Positions 34,146-47,426 of a stretch of 64,000 bases of DNA are shown here, piece after piece. Below the pieces are notes generated by a model. It had not been told where the DNA came from. It saw only the letters and a program-made list of their open reading frames with translations, and did not search any database. A program made the translations under genes and the position numbers. The stretch spans positions 2,636,501 through 2,700,500 of the forward strand of contig BRXU01000017.1 in NCBI GenBank assembly GCA_030267565.1, in the 5' to 3' direction. This DNA comes from Pleodorina starrii. Taxonomy: Eukaryota; Chlorophyta; Chlorophyceae; Chlamydomonadales; Volvocaceae. Position 1 is the first letter of the stretch. Each line of letters opens with the position of its first letter.

Positions 34146-36343
34146 ATGTCAGACGATGATGTTCACGAGCGCTTAGTGCTCAGCGAGCTGCACGCGGGCG
34201 AAGGCCGCCTCGCGTCTTCTCTAACAACAGCAGCCGCGCCGCAACTCCCGCCAAAACAACCACCCAGCCAACCACAAGACATCCAACAAACAATATTAAC
34301 TCATTTTTTCCTCATCAACGAAGGTGTTGACGACTCCAGGTGCTCCAGCGGCTCCGAAAACACCAGCAGCCCGCGCAGCGATTCGTCGGGAGGCAGCGCC
34401 GGCGCGCCACCACCTTCCCCCAGCTCCCGCCCTCACTCCAGCTTCGTCTTCCGCTCCGAAGCCGGCGACACCGGCGCTGACGCTGATGACCCCGAGCCCG
34501 CCCCCAAGCGACGCACCCTGATCACTGACAGCACAGGGGACCTGGTGCTCCCCCGGCGGCGGCGCCGCCGCCAGCGGCGGCGCCGGCGGCCTCCTCATCC
34601 GCCTCCGCTCCACATCAGCATCCGCCACACGGGCCAGCCGACCCCGGTGGCCGACGTCGGGTTGCAGGTACGGCAGCCCCACGTGGGCAGCGGCCCTTAC
34701 GATACCTTCCCCGGTTCCCCCACGACGGGGACCGTTACGAGACTGGAGGAGAGGCTGGAGGGTCCACGCTGGCTGGCTGTCAGTTGCTGGTCTGGTGTGA
34801 CGCCCTGACGGCCTCACCAAAGCCCCAAAGAACGGCCGCTCATCAAGCCGCCGTCAGCAGTTGGTGCCACCTTCACGTCGCGCTGCTGCCGCTGCCGCCC
34901 CGCCGCCCTGCCCGCCGCCCTTCCGCAGGTATGGCGGGGGGCCTGCCTGGCGTGTGACTGGCTGCTGACCCAGCCCGACCCGCCCCCTGACACCTTGGTT
35001 CTGGAGCTGGGCGGCGGGGTGGGCCTGGTGGGCGTAGCCGCGGCGGCGCTCTGCCGACACGTGGTCCTCACAGACGTCCACGGCGGCGCGCTGAGCCTGG
35101 CGGCAGCCAACCTGGCGGCCAACGCCGGCCTGGTACGACAGCTGCGACAGCAGCGGCTGCTTCGTGACGACGTAGCAGCGGGGGCCACCGCCGCCGCCGC
35201 CGCCGGGGGCTGCGGCGGAGGTGTGCGGGTCGACGTTTGCCAGCTTGACTGGTTTGATTTCCTGGCGTACGGCAGCGGCTTTGTAACGGTTGAGGATATC
35301 GTACGGGCACTGCGGGAGGGCGCTTCCGCTGATGGCGGCGGCGGCGACGGCGGCGGCGGCGGGGACCAGCAGTTGACGACGACGGCGGGAGAGGTGGAGG
35401 GGGAACTGGGAGGCGACGGGGCTTTGACGGTGACGTGCGGCGGCGGCGTGGCGCGGGTGTTGGATGCGCTGGCGGCGGCGGAGGTGCTGTGGCTGATCGC
35501 CGCCGATACGGTGTACGACACGGTGCTGACGGAGGCCTTCGCCAAGTGCGCCGCCGCGCTGATGTCGTACCACGCGTCCGTGCGGCGGGCGCGGTTCGGT
35601 GCCGACTCGTCGAGAGCTCTGGAGCGCGGCGCGGCTGACGGCGACGGCGATGGCGCCGGCTGTGCCGGCAGTGGCGAGGGCGGCGGCGGCAGCAGCGGTG
35701 GCAGTAGGCGCGACGGTGCACGCTTGATTGTGGCGCTGGAGAAGCGCATCAATTTTGTGCTGAAAGACCTGGCGGCGCGGGCGCCGGCGTTCGAAGACTT
35801 TATGTCGTACGTTGTCGTGGAGCCTCCCACCCGAGAAGGAGGCAGCGGCGGCGGCGGCGGCGGCAATGGTGGTGGTGGTGGGGCCTCGCTAACCGGCGGC
35901 GTTTCGGGACCGGCGGCAGCGGAGGGCATGCCCCAACCGCAGCGCGCTGCTGCCGCTGCCGCCGCCGCTGCCGCCGCCGGCGACGATGACGGCGAGGAGG
36001 GCGACAGCGGCAACGGTGGGTTAGCTTGGCAAATGGGGGAGCCGTTTGCGGCTGGGGGAGCTCCACGGGGGGGAGAGGTGACGAGCGTTTTGGCGGCGGG
36101 CGCAATGACGTCAGCAGCAACCAACATCCAACGAACTGTTGTTGGAAGTGAGAGCGCTGAGTGCCGCTGGGGATGCAGGCGCGACGGCGGCGGCGGTGAC
36201 GACGGCGGCAACGGCGACGGCGACGGCGGCGCTTGGGCAGCAGCGGCCGCCGCTTTTCAGGGGCCGACGCCTTGATGTGGACGCAGTACCACAGGTACGA
36301 CAGTGGGCAGGATTCGGATCCTGCGGCTGGGATACCGTTATGA
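34146..36343 (+). CDS. METTL22: METTL22-like SAM-dependent protein methyltransferase
   Basis: Seven-beta-strand lysine methyltransferase of the METTL21/22 group; animal METTL22 is nuclear. Exons 34146-34667, 34929-36147, 36261-36343 join in frame to 607 aa. N-terminus starts MSDDDVHERLVLSELH, then a Ser-rich and poly-Arg region. PTPVADVGLQ-VWRGACLACDWLL leads to SAM motif I (LVLELGGGVGLVGVAA, about residues 197-212) and the acidic loop VVLTDVHG. CQLDWFDF, LIAADTVYD and LIVALEKRINFVLKDL are the later family blocks. Poly-Gly/Ala inserts make it much longer than the animal enzyme (about 400 aa). The last small exon (ADALMWTQYHRYD) is chosen because it is in phase and has a TTTTCAG acceptor; reading on instead stops at 36273-36275. 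An in-frame ATG at 34098 is an alternative start. Confidence 0.88.
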
Positions 36344-37194
36344 GGGCTGCAGTCCCGCCCGGGGCCGTCCGTGGCGCCCGGGACCGTGCCGCTGCTGCAT
36401 TACGTCATACCCGTTTGTGAGATATTCTGAGCGTGTGTACGGCATGTTGGTATCTTGTACGACAGGTGTTGCAGTACGAGCGGTGCAATCAGCTGGAGCT
36501 GTGGGAGTTGACGCTGCTGTGACATCGCCCGTCGAGCCCAGCAGGCGGGCTCCGCTGCTGCAGCGGAGCGTGTCGCGCTTGATCTGCATCTGGGGCGTCT
36601 ACAGACGCCTTTGGTTGGACGGCGACCTGCCATTGCGATCGGGCCACGCCGATGCGTCGCGCGGCGCCAGCCGGGGTACCTTCCGGAAGCGCACCTGCCT
36701 GTAACCCTTTTCCCAGAATACGTTTTGGTGTGATCGCGTCTCCAGATGCTGCCGCCTGAAGTGGTGAACACGGGCGAACCGCGGGTCTTCGCAGCAATGG
36801 TATCGGCAGCCCAGGACTTATGAGCATGATGCTATAAAAACTATAAAAGCTTAATATTACACACACAGCGCATCAATACATCGATACGCGCCATGATATT
36901 TAATAATAGGGCTTGGACGCCTTGGAGCTGTCGCATTCCGGTGTGGAAAGGTTTCGAAAGGTTCGCACATGTGTTTGGCGCCCCGAGCCCAAGCGAGGGA
37001 AGCACACACTACGTACGCGTGAAAGCTAAACACGAAAAAGGGTTGTCGTTAGTTTCAGCCTTTTACCCGTCGAATTTTTGCGTCAGAAAAGCTGGCTTCC
37101 TTAGCTGACACATTATGCGTGAAAGCATCTTAATTAACATTAGCGCCTTGTACTTGACAGTAAAGCGCAGCTGTAATTGAGTGCGATCAACGGA
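36344..37194. other. METTL22 3'UTR and ICMT promoter region
   Basis: TGTAA at 36700 ends the first transcript. From about 36820 the DNA is markedly AT-rich up to the ICMT start codon. No gene supported. Confidence 0.6.
36700..36704 (+). terminator. TGTAA polyadenylation signal for METTL22
   Basis: About 360 bp past the METTL22 stop codon. Confidence 0.7.
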
Positions 37195-40100
37195 ATGCTG
37201 GTCGCGGCGCCCATCGCGGTGTTCGTCGCCGTCCTGACCTTCTTCCACTGCAGCGAGTTCCTGCTTGCCTATGTATATATGAGAGATGAGCTCTCTATCA
37301 CCTGTGAGTGGTGCTCAAAGATCGCGCCCTGCACCACGCCCGCCTTCCCCCGCAGCCATGTCGGTCTTGGCGGGAGGGCGCGCGCATCTGCAGTCCTCAG
37401 CCCACGCCCCCGACCACTGCGTAGCCCCTCCCCTTGAAGCCCGACCAAGTCATCGCACATTTCCACGGCCCCCGATGCTGCCTGCCTTCTCAGCGCCACA
37501 CTCCCTTCTCCTCATGCCCGACCTCGCCTGCCATCACCCGTCACCCACCGCCCCCGCGCCCACCCCTCTCTAAACCGCAGCCTGGCTCATTACTAAGCCG
37601 TACGCAACCGCCATGGCATTTGCCGTACTCGAATACCTGGTAGAGAGCTGGGCTCTGCCGGGTCTCAAGGTCGGCAACGGTGGAATGGTGCGTCGTGCAT
37701 TTTCCGCCGCTGCCTGGCGCACGCCCCCCTCCCTCCCTGCCCCCACACATGCCCGGCGCGCTGGCTGTTGTTGCTGCCTGCTGTATTTGATGTCACAGTG
37801 GCCTCGTAACAGCTAGCGAGCTGTAGGCTGTCGTGGGGTTGAGCCCTCTCCTGCCTGCCTGTCTGGGTGCCTGGCCGCTTACCGCTTCCGATTTACGATT
37901 TACTGCAGGGCTACGTCTCCTGGGTGGGGCTGGCGCTTGTGCTGCTGGGGGAGGGAATCCGCAAGCTGGGCATGGTGGGTGGGTGTGTGGGTTGGGATGC
38001 GGGGGGATGGGCGGCTGGCTGGTTGGGTGATGGAGGTGAAGCTTGGATTGGGTGTGTGGGTGTGTGGGGCTCGGATACGGTAGGGATCCCGAAGAGGGTC
38101 AGGGGATGGGCGCCGGCGCGCTGGGGCGCGGAGGGCGTGGGTCTTTCCCGTGAGCCGCTCTTTCGCTGTGGCAACTACTTAGCCTGCCTTCCTGTGCCCG
38201 GGAAGGTTGAGGCACGCACGGCGCTTGGGGCGTGCGTGCCAGGGGGAGGGGGGGAAAGGGGAGGGGGCGCGCAACACGAGCTGGCTGCGTTGCGCTTTGT
38301 GGTGGTTGCTGTCCGCTTGAGCCCGGCGCACGCGCTCATCACGCCATCACAGCCCAACCAGGGAGGGGGTCAGAAAAGTAGGGCTAGAAAAGTAACATTT
38401 TGTTGTCTCGTGAGGAGGGCCCCCCTTAATACCAACTCCAAGATGCGGGAAGAGAAGCCGTCTTGCGATGCATGCAGCAGAGCTCCGCGCGGTGTGAGAT
38501 CAGTCGTTGTTGTCGTGGCGCCCCACTCGGGGATGTCACTGCCTTCCCTTTCCCTTCCCTGGTGTAGCGCACAAAACCTCCGGACACACTTGCGCGCGGA
38601 TGCCAACAGAACATGCTCAAGAAAAAAGAAGAAAAAACTCGCACACCTCCGAAAAGCCAAAGCCAAACCAGTTCGGTGCAATCTGTCTGGAAAAAACGAG
38701 GCTAGCCACATCCGCGTGTGACGGAAGCAGAGCGCAAAAGTGGGGACTCCACCGCGCTTTTTATGCTGTGTTTTGATCCGTTCGGATGCCATCACTAATG
38801 CCCCCCCTCAGGAATCCTCGATGCGTCGCTCAAAACAAACGCCGGCCGCTCAAGCAAAACACCGTTCAATACCATCCACACATCCATCCATCCAAACACA
38901 TGTTCGTACGCATCCGTACTACGCGCCCGACGGGGACGGTACTCGAAGCAAGCGGCACAAACCTCAGATTCCAGGCCCGGTGGGCCTCGCCCCGGATCTC
39001 TCACCCCACGCCCCAACCGCCCACACAAATCTCTTCTCAAACCAACCTGGCCCGCCCGTTCACCCAAAATGGGTGGATGCGTGCTTTGCATCTTGTGCTT
39101 GAGCAGAGGGCCCTCTTTAAGAACACACGCAAGAACACACACATAGACAAGTGCACAAGTCCAAAAAACCCAATCGTCCTGCTTGGCTTTTCTTCTCTTT
39201 TTCTTCCGTCCGCATTTCGTCGCTTTTCGTCATGCGTGCTCGTCATGCCTCGACCTCCGCGCCAGCAGAACAGGCGCCCGCCGCCCAGCGTGAACCCGCA
39301 CCACCGCGCTTTGGGCCCGCCGCGCGCCCTCCGCTCATCTCCTCGCTCCTTTCCATCCCACGCAGGCTGCCCAACACTCCTCGCGAAGCGGAGCCGCCGC
39401 GGCGGGGTTGTGAATGCGCGCCATGCAACATGCCACCCTCTCTCTCCCTCCCTCCTCGACACACACACGACACAAGCATGCGCGCCGGCCGATGCAAAGC
39501 CCTCGGTAAAGATAACCTATGCAACCCAGCATGCCGCGCCATGTCGCGCCGTACCATGCCGGGCGGCGGTTGTATGATGCTTGATAGCCCCCGTCCTCGT
39601 CCTTGTTCCCGCCCACTGGTCCGCGCCCCTCGGAAAGAGACCCCCAAAGTCCCGACCCCGAAGTACCCTTCAGTCTCTGACACGAGTAATAATGACGTGA
39701 CACGTCCACGGGACCACCTGCTCTCCGCCTCGCACCCCAACAACACCTCTGCAACCAACCCTCGCTCCCTAGGCCATCAATACCTAGGCCTGGCCTCTTG
39801 CCCGTCCAACCAACCTCCAACCAACGATCGAACCGGACAGGACCTGACCCAACCGAACCCAAAAGAATGTCGTAGGCAAACCACGCATGTCCCACTGCGC
39901 CGCATGCCCTGCCCTGCCCCCCACCCTCCCTGGTGTATTCGCAGTTCACGGCCCAGTCCAACTTCACCCACAACATCCGTACGACACAGGACCCGACGCA
40001 CGTGCTCGTCACACGGGGGATATACAGGTGCGCTTGGGGGGTGCGGGAGCGGGGCGCTTTGCGCTGCGTGGCGCGGGCAGGCGCTTGGGAGGCAGCTCCC

Positions 40101-41936
40101 CGACCCGCCCGAGGTTATATCTCCAGGAGGGCGCAGCCTGACCGCACCGAGAGACCCCTCCCCTCTCATCACGCACACACACAGTCACATACACACGTAG
40201 ACACACATACACCATCCCGGCCGCCGAGGGGGTCCTGCTCCCCACCCAAGACCGCGTGCATCTCATCAAGAGACTGCCCCACTGCCGCTGCCGCAAAACC
40301 AAACTCATGCGGAAGGTCGCCGCAAACCGGACTGACGGTATCCGAAAACCGACGGTATCCCAAACTGGTAGCCGCAAACAGAAGTCCACAGCCGCAGACC
40401 AAACCGGGGTTGTCGCAATCCCGCCCCCGCCCCCGGCAGGCCCCACACGCCGCCGCATCCCGCCCCCGCCGCCCAGACTTACTCGCGATCCCCAGCAACG
40501 CCTCCGTCTCCGCCGCTGCCGCCTCCGCCCGCCCGCCGCGGCACCCGCCTCACGCCCTTCTCACCCCCCTGCGCCCTCCACGACACCCAACCCAAACGCC
40601 TTCCTGCCCCACCCCCCATCGCGCCTTCCTGCCCAAACCGCGCAGGTACATCCGCCACCCCGGCTACCTGGGCTGGTACATCTGGTGCCTGGGCACCCAA
40701 GTGCTGCTGGCCAACCCCGCCTGCTGCATCGCATTCGCAATAGTGGTGAGTGGGGGGTCGTGAAAGCGCCCGCGCGGGCGCCAGCAGCACGCCAGGGGAG
40801 GGATGCAGCAGGAAAGACAGACTGCGGCCCGGTGGCGGCCTTAGGGGTTCGGCGCGTTCTCGGAGCCGACCCGGGGCGACAGCGCGCGGCGGCGGAATCC
40901 CAGCAACGACACCACCACCAGAACCACCACCCCCGGGTGCTAGGACGACCCAGGGAGGGGGAGGCGGCAGGGGACTCCGGCGAAGAACACCCGGCAGGGC
41001 AGGAATACGAGTACGTACCAGTACGTGCCGCAGTCTCTCCGCATTACCACACACATACAGGGAACAACCACACGGACACAACCACACGGGAAGAGGGCCG
41101 GCCAGGCAGGGTAGGACACCCTGAAGGCGGTGTGGTGACGGTGTTGCGCCGCGCAGCGCGCGAGTCAAACCGCGTCGCGTCGTATCGTGTTCTTTTCATA
41201 TATGGAGAACCGACCACCAGAACGACACACAGACACACAGGACACTGACCAGAAACAACCCATAAAGGACCCAAATGGCGAGCCTCTGTTGCGTCCCAAA
41301 CACGGCGCGCCTGCTGCTTTGCTTGCGGCCGCTGCCGCTGCCACCCGTGCCGCGCCGCGTCTCGTCGGAAGGAGAACGAAGCCGCCGCGCCGATGTGGCC
41401 AAAGCCTCCTGTACAGGTCAAGAACAGCTACAGGCGCGCAACGAGCCTGCTCGAGGCAGGCCGCAAACGCGCAAACAAACCACCACAGATCCACCACAGA
41501 TATCCGTACATACAATCATCGGGTCAACGTTACCGTATACAAGCAGCCGTAGGCGGTGCAAGAGCACCTCAAACTCCTCTTTCGTTCCCAACCTCGAACC
41601 TCGCCTCGTCTCCACCGCCATATGGCCATCCGAGACCAGACGGAACACTCGTCCACACCGGGCAATGTACCACACGATTATCGTTTAAAAAGCATAACGT
41701 CATCTCGACCTTGCACGACCGCCGCAACCCACACTTCCCGGCCCCTCTTGGCCCCTCTTGAGCCCCCCTCCCTCCCCGCCCTCCGGCGCCCATGCCTCGA
41801 CGTCGCCGCGCCGCAGGTCTGGCGCTTCTTCTCCATGCGCATCCAGATAGAGGAGTACTACCTGCGGCGCTTCTTCGGCGCCGAGTACAGCCAGTACGCC
41901 GCCCGTACCCCCACGTGGATACCCTTCATCCCCTGA
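37195..41936 (+). CDS. ICMT: Protein-S-isoprenylcysteine O-methyltransferase (ICMT, Ste14 family)
   Basis: Endoplasmic reticulum membrane enzyme that methylates the C-terminal isoprenylcysteine of CaaX proteins with SAM. Exons 37195-37303, 37581-37687, 37909-37974, 39945-40027, 40646-40745, 41817-41936 join in frame to 194 aa, the size of plant ICMTs. Exon 1 is membrane helix plus the FFHCSEFLLA motif. SWLITKPYATA and AFAVLEYL follow. The catalytic half holds FTAQSNFTHNI, HVLVTRGIYR-YIRHPGYLGWYIW, the GTQVLLANP turn and RIQIEEYYLRRFFGAEYSQY, and ends TPTWIPFIP. All are diagnostic family motifs. The 1,970-bp intron 3 is unusually large for a 585-bp CDS. The start is the first ATG in frame; a TTG six codons upstream is not needed. 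Confidence 0.96.
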
Positions 41937-42716
41937 GCCATGAACTAGAAGAGGGGGATTTGAAGAGTGAAGAGGGGAAGACGGCGACAGCCGCCCAGAG
42001 AGACAAGGGGAGACCCGTCCCTAAAACCCATCCGCGCCGCGCCTCGCTTTCCAAACTGCAGAGGGGCGGCGGGGCGGGGGGCCTCCGAGAGCGCGCCACC
42101 AACCCGCGGTGCCGCGCCGCGCCCAAGAGCCCTGCAGTGCCCCGGCAGACTGCGGAAGAAAGCGACAGACAGTCCAGGGAGGGCGGCGGCAGCGGCGTGG
42201 CCACCGACCGCGCCGGCGCGCCAGCTGGCACAGCTGGCCGCACCTGCTGCAGCTGTCGCTCACCGTGTGCTGCCGCTGGTGGCGGGTCACTACGCGCTGT
42301 GGGGCCCCGCGAAGCTGCCTGCACAGGGGCAACAGAGGGCGTGGGGACGGGCGTGTGTGGTGAAGGCAATGGCAGCAGCTGGCAGCAGGCGCAGGCGGGC
42401 GGGCATGTACACGCCGGCTAAGGGGATGTGACCTGCCTGTCCCCTTCTCGTCAACGCGCCGTTGTCTCAGCCCCTGCATGGAAGGCCTCGGCACCGCCAG
42501 GGGTGCACCTACTCATGCCACGCGGTGGGCCGCGGGCGGCGTTGTCCTTACCGGTATGCACGCCCCTCCTCGCCGCGCGCCACACAATGACCTCCGCGCT
42601 CGCTCGTTTTCATACCGATAGCGTTCGTAACCCTCTTAGAATACAATCACGTGCCCACTGTAACCTTACTTCTCGCGAGGGCATCCCGTCACGACACCGC
42701 ACGGCGGCGCCGGCAG
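41937..42716. other. ICMT 3'UTR and convergent spacer
   Basis: ICMT 3'UTR up to the TGTAA at 42659; no further gene seen. Confidence 0.6.
42659..42663 (+). terminator. TGTAA polyadenylation signal for ICMT
   Basis: About 720 bp past the ICMT stop and immediately before the convergent gene's end. Confidence 0.65.
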
Positions 42717-43749
42717 CTACGTGGATTCGGCTCCCTGCTTGCGCAAGCGAGCATAGGCGCCCACCTCATTGAAGGCGCTTAAAGCCTGTCGCTTCCTCCC
42801 AAACCGCCACTTAACCCAAACCGCGCCCAAACCTAACCCAACCCAAACCGCGCCCAAGGCGCGCCGACGCACCAGCGGTCCCGTCGCCGCGAGCCGCCGC
42901 GTCGTCCCACCCCCGCGCGCCAAAGAGCCGCGCCACTAGCCCTGGCTTTCGCCGCGGCTCCTCCTCCCCTCGCCGCTGCAGCAGGAGCCCTGTGGCATGC
43001 AGGAACGGGCCGGTTAGCGGGTTGGCGGATTTCGTCGGCCAGCAGCGCGCTCCACCGCGTAACCTACACGCGCTGAAACCGCCAGCGGACACCAGCCCAA
43101 GTCAGCCCCATTCCCAGCGCCTCTCCCCAAGGCGCCCGAGGCCGCTTCCCGTTGACCAGCGGCCATGCGCTTCCCTTCCCGCCCGCCCATACCCGTCTCA
43201 CGCGGCTGCAACGTGCCTCTGTCAGCGCCAGAGCCAGCCTGCACGCCCGGCACGGCCCCCAGGCGCCAGCCTCCCGCTATACACGGCCCCAGCCCAGCCA
43301 GCCCGTTGCCCTCCCCTAGCGTCAGCCCCTCACGCACCGTGGTGCGCTAAGTCTCGCTGCATCTCATCAGCAAAGAGCAGAATGTCCTCTACCGCCTGGC
43401 CCACTTCGGGCGTCAGGACGGGCGCCGCGCCGCCAGTCCCCGCGGCGGCTGCTACAGCGGCGGCGGTCGAGGAGCTCGGGCTGCTGCCGTCGTCGGCGAG
43501 GGCATGAAACGGGCGGTAGAAACGGCCGGAGGAGGAGGGCTGGTCCCGGTGCACGGCCCGCGAGGCCGACGAGGGTAGCCCTGCGGCGTCTGAATCGGCG
43601 GGCTGCGGCACTAAGGGTTGCACCAGCTCAACGCTACGTGCTGGCAGCAGCGTGTTTCCCTCCAGCAGCGGCTCTCGGGTTTCAATACTGGTCGTCGCCA
43701 GCCTGTCAACCCTGTTGGGCAGGTCCACGATGTATGGAGGTCGAGTCAT
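42717..43749 (-). CDS. Unknown protein, partly resolved gene model
   Basis: Exon 43749-43338 is clearly coding by codon use and has no recognised domain. It starts at an ATG giving MTRPPYIVDLPNRVDRL, runs through a Ser/Ala-rich middle, and ends TPEVGQAVEDILLFADEMQR, which looks helical. It splices in phase to an exon beginning near 43006 (acceptor CCACAG) with LLLQRRGEEEPRRKPG and VARLFGARGWDD. The end is uncertain. One option ends at 42717 with SAFNEVGAYARLRKQGAEST; another gives a shorter tail. The same frame stays open upstream to 44058 (ATG), but codon use there is poor, so I start at 43749. It diverges from the phosphatase gene. Confidence 0.55.
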
Positions 43750-44466
43750 GCTACGTGCGATGAAGACGGCGCCATGCAAGCGCGTCGCCAGCCTCTCAGA
43801 AACGTGGTAAATTACTTGCCTTTCCGAACAAATCCTGAACTGCTCTCTCGTCTCGCGGCAGTGGAGAACATCCCGCCCGGTCCGAACAACGCGCTCAACA
43901 TCGCAGGTGCGCTCAACCCTGGTGTAGTCGCGACAGCTTGGTGGTTGCGCAGCCACGTGGGCAACATCCGCGCGCGCGTGAAAGAACGCCGACCACCACG
44001 GTGCACAGCTAGCTCCGCCCTGAGCCCCAGCGCTCCTCACGTGCCCTCCTGAATCCATCCTATCCTCCACTCTGGACTCTTACACGCCCTGAAACGTGTA
44101 ACAGGTAGCTAATTTGGTAAAAGCGTGGGAGGTTGTTGGAAAGGCGATAACGAGGAACTTTTCTCGGTCGTAGGAGGATATGTGACGCTTAAAACCTAAA
44201 CTATGCAACTAATCAAAGTATTCCCGTTCCTTGGTCTTTGGAAGTGAAAGTATTCCGTCGACGCTTCCTGCCGAAAAGTTGGTGGAACGAAAATACCGTC
44301 GTACGATTCGGTCATATTACTCGCTCTCTCTTGCACTCGCCAAAGCTCGTCTCACCGATTTTTGTTGGGAATAGCGTATTCTGAAATTAAAATGCTTTTT
44401 TATCGTCGTCCTGCGCTTGTCACCGTTTGCCAATACCATTTCCGCAGCTGGAACGGCCCATAAACC
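43750..44466. promoter_or_regulatory. Divergent region between the 43749 gene and the phosphatase
   Basis: Holds both promoters. 44090-44460 is AT-rich and free of plausible coding sequence. 43860-44045 has a plus-strand open frame with coding-like codons that I could not attach to a gene (see findings). Confidence 0.45.
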
Positions 44467-47391
44467 ATGGTGCATTTATCTTATATTGTCTTCACATGTG
44501 CGACCGTGCCAGCATGCCTTGCCGTAGCTTTGGCCTGGCCCTCGAGATGGCACCTCAACCGTGAGCCCTTGCGTTGCGCAAGCGCCGTGGCCCTTGGATA
44601 CTCGGCTGCTGTTGGATATGCCGTGGCGTTGGCAGCTAGCAGCCTGCTAGCAAACTCTAGCACAAAGCTCCTGGGCAAGGTGAGGCCCGGGGTTCTGCAA
44701 CTAGTAGCCCCTGGCTGTGCATCCACTTACCACGAGTTCTCGGCGAAGTGTGATCTGCTCCGGTGGCGGTAGCTGCATTACTTCACGTTATGACAATAGG
44801 AGGCGGAAATTTTAATTGGGGGCGACTGGGGGAGCAGTCGAGGGCAAAACTAAAACCACGAAGTTTTACTGTAGGGGTAGGGTTCATTTGAACACGCCCG
44901 GCGTGTGTCCCCTCGCGACCCAAATCGACCCACATCGCCGCCTGCCGCGTCTGTCGCGGGGCGCTGCCGTAGCGGCCACCAGGAGCACCCAGCGCCGCCT
45001 GAGGCGCCGAGGCCAGCCCCCAATCCCTCCCGCGTTCCCCTGCCCCTGCCCAGTGCGCTCCTCCGCCTCCATCCGCCCGATGTTTCGACCCCACAAGTAC
45101 CCTACCCCGCACCGCCCTCCTTTCCTTTGGCCCTTGACCTCTCAAACACCCCAGCGACCCCGGCCCAGCCCCACGTCCAATCCAGCCGTCAAGCCCTCAG
45201 CGCCGGCTCACAGAACCCTCCCCTCGTTGATATGCCCACACTGACCCAAAGACCGACCAGCGCGCCCACGCCGCCGTCCACTCCGCCCCCCCAAACCCGT
45301 CCACCCCCCTCCCCCCACACAGCACTCCAGCGGCTCCATCCACCCCCTGAGCTGGCTGCTCATGTTGCCGTACCATGTCGGATTGCGAATCAAGCTGGGT
45401 GTGCAGCGGCTGGTCAGTACGGAGCCGCTGTACGACCATGTGCTGCCAGGATGGTGCGTGCGCGCAGATCCATGGATTCAGATCTACTGGATCCAGATCC
45501 GGTGCTTGTTGACGGGATCAGATCCGGGACAGGGGAGATGGGAGCTGGGAGCTGGGAGGGGAATTGAGAACCGGACGACGGAAGGGGCAAGGCGGCCGGG
45601 TGACGGAGGAGCCGCTGCCCGCCGGGCTGGTGGGCAGGTTCCGAGATCCAGACCCAGATCCAGATCCAGATTCGGGTCCTGAAGCTGCAACGCGTCAGCG
45701 AACAGGTTCTAATAAGCCTCCAGATCCTGATACTGATCTTCTTCCTTCGTTTGCTCCAATTCCAGATCCTGGGGCTGCTTGCTCTCCGTCCCGCTTGCTT
45801 GGCGATCATGAGCTCCGGCCTACCCGTGGACGTCCCCCCTTCCCTTCCCTGCCCCGCCCCGTCCCGCCCCACAGGTACATTGGTGGCTGGCCCTGGAGCG
45901 GCTCTGAGCTGCCCTCGGACGCACCCTCGGTGCTGGACTGCACCTGCGAGCTGCCGCGCACGCACCGCAACCGCTACCTGTGCCTGCCCGTGTGGGACAC
46001 GCAAGGTACTGGTATGCGCCGCTAGTGGGCTGGGGGGACGAGGGGGACGGGGGCGCGGAGACCAGCACCCACCCTCCAGGCCCTCCCCGTGGCTCCCCGA
46101 AGCTCCCGGAAGCTTTCGCCGCGGGTGGTGGTCGTGATCGTGTCCTATCCTCCGGGTCTGCCGGGAAAGCCCCAACGCGCCCAACGAACCGCGGCGCCCC
46201 CAACGGGCGCTTCCCATAGCCCCGCCCCGCGTACTTGACACCCCTCCATGCCGTGAGTGGCATCGCAAGTTTGCAATAACAACGTCTACCCTCCCTGTCC
46301 TTCTCGCTGCTGCCCGCCGCTGCTCGCCGCCCCCACAGCACCGCCCGCCGCGCTCATCGAGCGGGGAGTGGCGTTTGCGCTGGCGGAGAGGGCGCTGGGG
46401 AAGCCGGTCTACGTGCACTGGTTGGTCGGGGAGGGAGGGTGAACCGTCGGGCGGGGGCGGGGGCCAATAAAGAAGATATCGGGACGGGAGGGGGCCGGGG
46501 AAGGGTATGGGGCCAGGGGCGGCGGAGGCGGGGGCGGGACGGGCGGTAAGATGGAGATGGCCGGGACGGTTCACTAGTTTGTCTCTCTACGCGGTCACTA
46601 CTGCTGCTGCTGCTGTCACCCAGCCCGGTGCGTCCCCACATGACGGGGCGGCGTCATACCTCGCATCTTCTCACACGTGGCCTCAATCGACCCACCAAAC
46701 TCCTTTTTGTCCGCCTACCTACCTATCCACCTACCTACCTACCTACCCGCCTTCCTACTTTGCCCATCCCGCGCGTGTGTCTGTGCACTCGACCACCTGC
46801 CTGCGGTACCTGCCTACGCACCGCAACCCACCCCCCTCTTGCGCCCTCAGCGCGCATGGCCACGGCCGCTCCGCGCTGCTGCTGATCGCCTGCTTGCTGG
46901 AGAGCGGCCACGTGGGCAGCTGGGAGGAGGGGCTGGCGCTGCTCAAGGCCGCCAGGCCGCGGGTGCACCTGAACCGCCGGCAACGCAAGGCGCTAGACGC
47001 CTGGGCTCGCAGCCGCCTGGGCGCAACAGGCTCCGGCGGCGGCCTGCAGATGCAGGCGCTCTCGGCCGGGGGCGTGGTGCCCGCGGCCGCCGCCGCGGCG
47101 GCGGCGCCGCCGTCGCTCACGACGGCGGTGCTGCGGCGCGGCAGCGTCAGCAGCGCTGGCGGCGGAGCTGCGTCCGATGGCGGCGCCGGCGACCCCGACG
47201 GCGGCGCCTGCGTGCACCTGCTGGCGGACTCCAGGGGGGAGTCGGCGCTGCCGTCAAGTACGGCACTGTCAGTGTCGTACGGGCTGTCGAGCGGGGCGTC
47301 GGGGGTGCTGCTGCAGGCCGCTGGCAGTCTGCCGCTGGCTGAGTCGATCCGCTCAGCGGGGTCACACATCTCAGCGGCTGCGGCTGCGGCT

Positions 47392-47426
<35 letters not shown>

